This document shows positions 1 through 5,049 of a stretch of DNA of 38,228 nt, piece by piece. How positions within the stretch are numbered: position 1 is the stretch's first letter; every line of letters begins with the position of its first letter. The translations under genes were made by a program, and so were the position numbers. The notes under the pieces are model-generated. The model did no database searches. It was given only the letters and a program-made list of their open reading frames with translations, and was not told the DNA's origin. The stretch is taken from IMG/VR virus record IMGVR_UViG_3300032053_000210, positions 1 through 38,228 of that record. One strand, written 5' to 3'. Source of the DNA: a virus.

Positions 1-606
1 AACATCAGCCACTCCTGCCATTACTGATTGATTAGTATTCATCCACCATTCTTTAATCATTTTAGTTTTAAATTCATTTAATGATAAATTGAGAGTTTCA
101 GATGTTTCCCTATGAAAATCTTCTAAATACTTTAAAAGAAAATCAACTCTTGACTTAACAATACTTTCAGTCCCGGAGAAACTGAAACTAGCTTCATGGT
201 ACATGATAGAGGCGCTTTTATGAATATACAGTTTATTACAATGTGCGGCAATAACTGCTGCCATTGAATAAGCTTCGCTATCAATAACGCAAATTACAGG
301 ACTTTTAATAGACCTAATGGTTGTAATGATAGAGCGACCGTCATATACTGAACCACCTGGGGAATTGATAATCAAGAAAATATTATCATCATTAATCGCG
401 TCTAAAGAAGTAAGTTGAGCAACGATGGAAGGGCCAGACACACTATCAATTGCTCCTCGAAGAACAACAGTTCTTTCTGGGTCAAGTTTTACGCTTTGAA
501 TAAGCGGTATTTTCGTTGTTTTAACTCTTTTCCCGGTTCTGCCCATAGCAAAACCAATTGTTGGTACTAATAAAATAGAAACAACCCAAACTAAGAATTT
601 ACGCAT
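1..606 (-). CDS. ClpP-like serine protease with signal peptide (C-terminus cut by window edge)
   Basis: Reading left from an ATG at 606 the frame is open for 202 codons and leaves the window, so it is partial. Residues 1-20 form a clear signal peptide (MRK, a hydrophobic run, then a GFA cleavage-like site). The rest has the ClpP/crotonase fold pattern: NSPGGSV at 81-87, the nucleophile elbow EAYSMAA with Ser114, and MYHEA with His137. In ClpP these supply the oxyanion loop, catalytic Ser and catalytic His. The segment where ClpP has its catalytic Asp reads KEWWMNTNQ here, with no Asp, so activity is uncertain. An AAGGAG site lies 7 nt before the ATG. Known: phage S14 proteases often act in head maturation, but those are cytoplasmic, so export suggests another role such as envelope proteolysis (inference). 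A SppA-like peptidase is an alternative. Confidence 0.8.
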   Translation of the reverse strand, partial: MRKFLVWVVSILLVPTIGFAMGRTGKRVKTTKIPLIQSVKLDPERTVVLRGAIDSVSGPSIVAQLTSLDAINDDNIFLIINSPGGSVYDGRSIITTIRSIKSPVICVIDSEAYSMAAVIAAHCNKLYIHKSASIMYHEASFSFSGTESIVKSRVDFLLKYLEDFHRETSETLNLSLNEFKTKMIKEWWMNTNQSVMAGVADV

Positions 607-625
607 ATTTAATCTCCTTAATATT

Positions 626-654
626 ATTATACTAAGAATATAAAAAAATATTAT
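626..654 (-). promoter_or_regulatory. Possible promoter for the ClpP-like gene
   Basis: On the minus strand a perfect TATAAT (626-631) lies just before the AAGGAG ribosome site (614-619) of the protease gene. The -35 region 17 bp further up is only AT-rich. The predicted start would leave a very short leader. Confidence 0.35.
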
Positions 655-727
655 TTTTTTTAATAAATAAGGGAAAGTTGGAGATTTTAAAAGGAAATAA
701 GAGAAATTTTAAATAGATTCTTTAAAA

Positions 728-835
728 TCACTTATTCCTTGGTGCCTTAAGTATGCTGTCAATTGGATGGTCTAACCGACCTTGGTTCCGCCAGCAAGCT
801 GCGGTATTTTTCCTCTCGACACCATTTACGAACAT
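728..835 (-). other. 35-codon micro-ORF or small structured RNA of unknown function
   Basis: This is most of the 267-bp gap between the HNH gene and the protease gene. On the minus strand an ATG at 835 opens a 35-codon frame ending in TGA at 728-730. It has no convincing ribosome site, and its ATG lies about where transcription from the promoter at 840-868 would begin. The same stretch can fold: GGTGTC (818-823) pairs with GGCACC (741-746), enclosing two hairpins. One is CCGC/GCGG with a short inner stem, the other GGTC/GACC with a 5-nt loop. I tested a tRNA cloverleaf in both directions and found no T-arm. It is visibly richer in GC than its surroundings. It may be a small RNA, a leaderless microprotein, or a remnant. 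Confidence 0.35.
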
Positions 836-839
836 ATCT

Positions 840-868
840 ACTATACCACAAAAAGCTATGAACAGCAA
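840..868 (-). promoter_or_regulatory. Sigma70-type promoter, leftward
   Basis: Minus-strand TTGCTG (863-868), a 17-bp spacer and TATAGT (840-845), with a TGG extended -10 element. It lies immediately after the stop of the HNH gene and fires into the small structured or micro-ORF locus and then the ClpP-like gene. Confidence 0.55.
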
Positions 869-873
869 ATAAA

Positions 874-1341
874 TTATGATTGTGATTTCTTTGTAAGGCG
901 CTTTAGAAGCTTCTGTTCTTTTTCGTCTAAGTCGGATCGTTGTTGTAATTCTTTTAGTGTGGCAGTGTCTTTAATCATTCGTCGAGCGCGATTTTCTTTT
1001 AGAGATTTTACTCTATGACAAGATTCACAAATTGTTTGCAAATTTTCAGGTCCACAGAATAGCCTTGTAATGAAGCTTTCCCAATTAGTAAACCCCCCGA
1101 CAACGGGTATCACGGGGTCAATATGGTCTACCGCGATCTGTGTGGAACTGACGTATTGCATGCACGTCTGACATTGATATTGGACATGATCTTTTTTTGC
1201 CCTAGAACCGTCCTTCTTAATACGGGGAACTTCCCGTCTAACTTTCTGAAGAACCTCACGGATAATAGGGGAGCGGGAAAAGGTACGCCGAAGAGCGCCG
1301 CGTATGGCCGCGTTCTCGTTATATGGAGGACGTTTACTCAA
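874..1341 (-). CDS. HNH endonuclease
   Basis: A 155-aa protein with a classic HNH nuclease core. CQTC (about residues 57-60) and CESCH (about 104-108) form a zinc-binding pair of knuckles, and VDHIDPV supplies the catalytic His region. The FCGPENLQTIC segment is the Asn-containing helix typical of phage HNH proteins. The N-terminus is very basic and the C-terminus is a charged helix rich in Lys and Glu. Its start overlaps the stop of the upstream HNH gene by 4 nt, so the two are translationally coupled. Free-standing phage HNH proteins are usually homing nucleases, although some assist the packaging terminase. The packaging genes here are far away on the other strand, so I favour homing. Confidence 0.85.
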   Translation of the reverse strand: MSKRPPYNENAAIRGALRRTFSRSPIIREVLQKVRREVPRIKKDGSRAKKDHVQYQCQTCMQYVSSTQIAVDHIDPVIPVVGGFTNWESFITRLFCGPENLQTICESCHRVKSLKENRARRMIKDTATLKELQQRSDLDEKEQKLLKRLTKKSQS

Positions 1342-1967
1342 ATCTTCTCCTTTCTTGGGATCAATTCAAATCTACCGGCATGAAGCGCCTTGTGTTCTTT
1401 GTGGGTTAAGGCGATTAGATTGGTGTGGTGGTTAAGACGCTCAATGTCCTCTTTGGTGTTAGCGGTTTTGAGGTATACGATATGGTGAATATGGCAGCCA
1501 GGGAACCAGCCTATTAAAGCCATTGCCTCCTCAAGGGAACAACCAAGAATTTTGCAGGTTTTAGAGGTTTTGGAAAATCCACCATTGTAAAAGGAGATAT
1601 TAATTAGGTTCCGGATACTTTGCGAGTAGCAAAAAAGCTCATCGATGGCACGGCGGACCTTCTGGCGGGCATTCTTTTTAGCCTTAGCTTCAGGGGTCCT
1701 ATTGTAAGCCTTTTTAGCGGCTTTACGTTCTGGAGTCTGGCTGTAAGCTATAGCGGCGGCTATGCCCTTTAGGGATTGTTTGTAGGACTTATTGTAAGAT
1801 TTAAATTCTGGAGTCTGGCCGCGAGCCTTATTGGCTGCTATGCGTTCAGGGGTCTGGTTGTAGGCTCTCTTATAGGCTACACATTCGGAGGTCCGTTGGT
1901 AGTGCTTTTGGCATAGTCCCTTGGATTTATGCTTCAAACCACACCCATCTATTGAACAGATTCTCAT
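1338..1967 (-). CDS. HNH homing endonuclease with zinc finger and 13-residue tandem repeats
   Basis: A 209-aa protein. Residues 4-22 hold a zinc-finger-like signature (C4, C9, C19, H22; GLCQKHY). Residues 21-98 are six consecutive 13-residue units with the core YxxTPE, a probable DNA-reading array. The C-terminal domain contains IHHIVYLKTANTKEDIERLN and ALTHKEHKALH, the His-rich nuclease core. That domain is nearly identical to the gene at 19441-19752 and to the remnant at 11506-11646, and the match is visible in the DNA too. It overlaps the gp46-like gene by 4 nt upstream and the next HNH gene by 4 nt downstream. Its base composition is richer in GC than the neighbours, as expected of a mobile gene. 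Confidence 0.85.
   Translation of the reverse strand: MRICSIDGCGLKHKSKGLCQKHYQRTSECVAYKRAYNQTPERIAANKARGQTPEFKSYNKSYKQSLKGIAAAIAYSQTPERKAAKKAYNRTPEAKAKKNARQKVRRAIDELFCYSQSIRNLINISFYNGGFSKTSKTCKILGCSLEEAMALIGWFPGCHIHHIVYLKTANTKEDIERLNHHTNLIALTHKEHKALHAGRFELIPRKEKI
1674..1907 (-). repeat. Six 39-bp tandem repeats inside the HNH gene
   Basis: Six units of exactly 13 codons encode diverged copies of a K/R-A-Y-x-x-T-P-E-x-x-A-x-x pattern. The first and fourth units are the most degenerate. The exact periodicity without indels suggests a modular DNA-binding array. Confidence 0.75.
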
Positions 1968-3772
1968 TCTACGTTCGTTTCTTGGTTTCTTTTTACAAGC
2001 CGAAATACTTGGTTGAAGCTAGATTTAAATTCTGAACTGTGATCCACTATGTAGATTGCGTCTTTTTTGTCGGTAAGTAACGACATAAGGTGCATAAGCG
2101 ATTCTTTCCCGGAAACATCAAGACCATCTGCTGCTTCATCAAGAAAAAGAACATTGGGGGCAATTGAAGACCTACCAGAAACCACATCCGCTAAAGCCAA
2201 ATCTACCGCTAAAGATAAACGTTTATATTCGCCGCCTGAAAGGGAGCCGATATCTCTATTTAAGCCGGAATATTCACATTGTTCGGAAAATTTTCCTTTT
2301 ATTTCATCAGAAGTAAAATTAAATTTCATAATTCCGCCAGTTAGTACGTCCAGGAAATATTCGATTCTCGTATTAAGCTCTCGAATCAAAGCATCGAACA
2401 CGTAAGCTTTAACCCCAGTTGGACTAAAGATCTTCTTTGCTTCTGATAGATATGTTTTTTGCTCCGCCAGATCCATATGCTGGAGTTGTAACTTTTCGAG
2501 ATTGTTTTTCGATGTAGATATTGAATCTTTCAGGTTGCTGATTTGTCCCTGCAACACCATCCCTTTTTCATCGGCGGAACTAAGGGTGTTTGAGATGTTC
2601 CTAAGTTCGGACCTTTTAAGACTCACTTCCATTTGAAGTTTTTCCGGGCCTTTCGATTTCTCTTGACCAATCTTTTCCATGATTAACATCAATTCGCTAT
2701 TCAGAGAATCGTAATTAGGCACTTCATATGTACCTAATAAAACTGTTAAAGATTTTTGTCTTGAAACAAGTGGTACTAATTTAGCGTCGCATTCTAGGAT
2801 ATGGGTTTGGAGATTGAAATCCGGTAATTCCTGTCCACAAGTTTGGCATACACTTTGACCGTTATCTTTGAGTGAAGTGAGTTTTTGAATATCAGATTCT
2901 ACATTTTCAATCTCTCTTCTCACCTTTCTGATAGAATCTTCGATATTTCTGCCTTTTTGAATCTTCTGATCAATAACCATCTTTTCAGATTGTAGTTGTT
3001 GAATAGCTAAATTCGACTCTTTCGACAATTCTTGTATCTTAGTTTCCAATAGGGTAATGTCCTTTTGTAACGCATTTGCTTGGAATGTAAGGTCTTTCTT
3101 TTGTGACTCCTTTTGCGTCTGGAAGATGGAAAGAGCCTCAGTAGCGGATTCTAGTTGTTTGTTTAGAAGTTCTAGGTTTTGTTTTGTAGATTCGGTTGAG
3201 CCGGAGATCCTAGAAGTATCCAATTCGTTAGCGGTTAAATTGGTATGGGCTAGTTTATATGCCGCGTCATAAGAATCTAGGTTTAGAATAGTGGAAAGGA
3301 ATTTCTTCTTATCGCTATCGTTAAGCGAGATGAATCGTTTATTTGAACCCTGAAATATATATACAGACTGCACAAATTGTTCAAAACTTAAACCAACAAG
3401 CTCAGGAATACGTTTCTCAAGATCTTTAATAGTACCGTCAATCTTTTCACTATTTATGGTTAATATAAGTTTGCTAGAAGTATCTGTTCGGATGCGTTTT
3501 ACGGTAATCAATGTTCCATTGTTAGCTTCAAATTCTAGTTCAACAGACATTGAAGCCATACCATCGCGTTTAAGGCTCTCTAATTTAATATCCTTAGGTG
3601 TCCTCCCATACAACGCATAAGTAATAGAAGACATTAAGGCTGATTTGCCAACACCGTTGGAACTTTGCAAATCTAAATCTATACCATCAATTAAAACAAG
3701 ACCGGAAGGGAACGGAAAGGTAACGTCACCTAAGCTTTGAAAGTTTTGCGCTTTGAGGTTTTTAAATTTCAT
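1964..3772 (-). CDS. gp46/SbcC/Rad50-like recombination nuclease ATPase subunit
   Basis: A 602-aa SMC-family ATPase. Walker A is SSNGVGKSA (37-45). A long coiled coil is broken by a zinc hook CQTC at 309-312. The ABC signature LSGGE is at 511-515 and Walker B VLFLDEAADGLD at 541-552. Together with a gp47/SbcD nuclease such proteins form the Mre11-Rad50-type complex, which resects DNA ends for recombination-dependent replication and, in T4, host DNA breakdown. The matching nuclease is encoded about 25 kb away on the opposite strand (28519-29523), whereas the two are usually adjacent. It overlaps the upstream zinc-ribbon gene by 1 nt and the downstream HNH gene by 4 nt. Length and motif order fit phage gp46. 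Confidence 0.93.
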   Translation of the reverse strand: MKFKNLKAQNFQSLGDVTFPFPSGLVLIDGIDLDLQSSNGVGKSALMSSITYALYGRTPKDIKLESLKRDGMASMSVELEFEANNGTLITVKRIRTDTSSKLILTINSEKIDGTIKDLEKRIPELVGLSFEQFVQSVYIFQGSNKRFISLNDSDKKKFLSTILNLDSYDAAYKLAHTNLTANELDTSRISGSTESTKQNLELLNKQLESATEALSIFQTQKESQKKDLTFQANALQKDITLLETKIQELSKESNLAIQQLQSEKMVIDQKIQKGRNIEDSIRKVRREIENVESDIQKLTSLKDNGQSVCQTCGQELPDFNLQTHILECDAKLVPLVSRQKSLTVLLGTYEVPNYDSLNSELMLIMEKIGQEKSKGPEKLQMEVSLKRSELRNISNTLSSADEKGMVLQGQISNLKDSISTSKNNLEKLQLQHMDLAEQKTYLSEAKKIFSPTGVKAYVFDALIRELNTRIEYFLDVLTGGIMKFNFTSDEIKGKFSEQCEYSGLNRDIGSLSGGEYKRLSLAVDLALADVVSGRSSIAPNVLFLDEAADGLDVSGKESLMHLMSLLTDKKDAIYIVDHSSEFKSSFNQVFRLVKRNQETNVE

Positions 3773-4140
3773 TACTCTCCTTTATTTCGCTTCCCAGTCT
3801 TCTTATCGATCCAGCCCAATCTTTCAGCTTCTTTTTTACCTGCTTTAGCGATTGCTTCACCCATCTCATTTTCTATAAAGAACTTCTTTGCTCGTTTTTT
3901 AAGTCGTTCAGTTTGATTTTGTCTCCACTTAACGTTTCTGTGTGTATCTGCAGTTTCCATAATAGAGGGCTCCATAACCCTAGAAAGACCGCGAAGCATT
4001 ACTCCTTCACATACCTTAAATTCTTTTGGATTAATACGTATGGTATTGCCACATGGTTCGGTGCGGTCGCGGTCTTCTATTAATCGAAGTTCAGTTACGA
4101 CTCGCCCACAAACATTACACATGTAACAATACTTTGGCAT
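3772..4140 (-). CDS. Small zinc-ribbon protein (FmdB-like N-terminus)
   Basis: A 122-aa protein starting MPKYCYMCNVCGRVV, which resembles the FmdB/zinc-ribbon start with one CxxC pair. Later cysteines (C30 and C44 region) could supply the other ligands. The rest is basic and helical, rich in Lys and Arg, ending in a KKTGKRNKGE tail. Family members are small nucleic-acid or metal-associated proteins of uncertain role. It lies 1 nt from the upstream membrane protein gene and shares 1 nt with the gp46-like gene, so it is part of the same leftward operon. The function is not established. Confidence 0.55.
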   Translation of the reverse strand: MPKYCYMCNVCGRVVTELRLIEDRDRTEPCGNTIRINPKEFKVCEGVMLRGLSRVMEPSIMETADTHRNVKWRQNQTERLKKRAKKFFIENEMGEAIAKAGKKEAERLGWIDKKTGKRNKGE

Positions 4141-4141
4141 T

Positions 4142-4711
4142 TTAGAATCTTATACCAATTCCTAGACCTGTTTGCTTTTCTGAAGTTACTTGACCTGTAA
4201 TTAAGAAAGGACCCCAAACATCATATGTAAATTGACCGTAACAATATTTATCTTTAAATGTGTCTACATGAGTTCCCACACCAGCGGCAATACTAAAATG
4301 CTTTTGATTAGTAATAGATTTGTAGTATGATTCTTTCTTTTCAAACTCTTTTGTCGCTTCAGCGAGCTTTTCCTGATAGAATTGTTTTTCCAGTTCTTTC
4401 ATTCTATCTACTTGCTGAGAATTTTCTTCATATACCTCAGTTTCCACAATCTTCCCATCGGGATATGTTGTTTTACTCCATGCCTTTTTAATTTGGACTT
4501 CTTTGATAATTTCTTTCTCAACAACGCGATCTACATATTTAACCACTTCTTTTTCAACAATCTTTTCTTTTTCAACAACCACTTCTTCCTTTTTTACCAC
4601 TATTCTTTCAGGTAAAAAGAACCATACAGCAATCGCTCCAACAACAAAGGCAATGCCAATTTGGCCAACTCGACTTGTCGCTACATTTTTAGCTGTTTCT
4701 TTAATACTCAT
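4142..4711 (-). CDS. Single-pass membrane protein with long charged coiled coil
   Basis: A 189-aa protein. Residues about 16-34 form one transmembrane helix. They are followed by a striking Lys/Glu/Val heptad-like segment (about 38-75) in which V-x-K-E units recur. A second charged helix spans about 100-130. The C-terminal 50 residues alternate Gly, aromatic and hydrophobic residues and end in GIGIRF, like beta strands. I do not recognise the family. The topology (N-terminal anchor, coiled coil, distal beta domain) is compatible with an envelope-spanning or spanin-like lysis protein, but that is inference only. It overlaps the upstream 77-aa gene by 4 nt. Confidence 0.6.
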   Translation of the reverse strand: MSIKETAKNVATSRVGQIGIAFVVGAIAVWFFLPERIVVKKEEVVVEKEKIVEKEVVKYVDRVVEKEIIKEVQIKKAWSKTTYPDGKIVETEVYEENSQQVDRMKELEKQFYQEKLAEATKEFEKKESYYKSITNQKHFSIAAGVGTHVDTFKDKYCYGQFTYDVWGPFLITGQVTSEKQTGLGIGIRF

Positions 4712-4941
4712 GACTTATCTCCTTCTTCTTGCTTAGAATTTATATTTTCTTCATAACTAATTAAAATCTTTCCTGAACCGACATAAATACCAAAAGGAAC
4801 AACTGTAACTATTTGAATACTACGGAAATTAGTATTATTACACAACTCATCGAATTTTAAATTTACTTCTTCAGGTGTATCAAAAAAAACACGTTTAACC
4901 CACTTTTCTTCTTTTGGAATTTCAAATTGCATAAAGCCCAT
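4708..4941 (-). CDS. Hypothetical 77-aa protein
   Basis: A small acidic-tailed protein with no recognised family. It has an alternating strand/helix pattern (FFDTPEEVNLKFDELC, then IQIVTVVPFGIYVGSGKILISY) that suggests a compact alpha/beta fold. A GAAAGG ribosome site lies 11 nt before the ATG at 4941; an internal ATG four codons in is an alternative start. The 3' end overlaps the membrane protein gene by 4 nt, so they are co-translated. No signal peptide or membrane segment is visible. Confidence 0.55.
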   Translation of the reverse strand: MGFMQFEIPKEEKWVKRVFFDTPEEVNLKFDELCNNTNFRSIQIVTVVPFGIYVGSGKILISYEENINSKQEEGDKS

Positions 4942-4949
4942 ATTAAAAA

Positions 4950-5045
4950 TTACCTTTCTTGTAAAACACGAATTGCGCGAGCAATTCCATTACCTATTCT
5001 GATTATACCGTCTTTTTCTAAAAATAAAGCACAATTCTTTGGCAT
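4950..5045 (-). CDS. Putative 31-aa microprotein after groEL
   Basis: A frame of 31 codons starts 4 nt after the GroEL stop, in the gap before the 77-aa gene. It begins MPKNCALFLEKDG and ends in an Arg-rich helix. An AGGA sequence at the end of groEL could be its ribosome site. It fills the only gap in the tight leftward operon, which supports it being a gene, but I recognise no homologue. Confidence 0.4.
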   Translation of the reverse strand: MPKNCALFLEKDGIIRIGNGIARAIRVLQER

Positions 5046-5049
5046 ATCA

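Noticed and set aside
741-823. tRNA gene suggested by a terminal 6-bp stem and a central hairpin
   Set aside because: On neither strand is there a T-arm with TTC-type loop, a 7-bp acceptor stem or a plausible anticodon arm.
782-1018. 78-codon rightward frame opposite the HNH gene
   Set aside because: It is antisense to the well-supported HNH gene and low in protein-like character, with no ribosome site.
1123-1383. 86-codon rightward frame
   Set aside because: Shadow of two HNH genes on the opposite strand; no motif or ribosome site.
874-1967. Group I intron hosting the HNH genes
   Set aside because: Both HNH genes are ATGA-coupled to each other and to gp46 with intact flanking genes; no split exons or intron core were seen.
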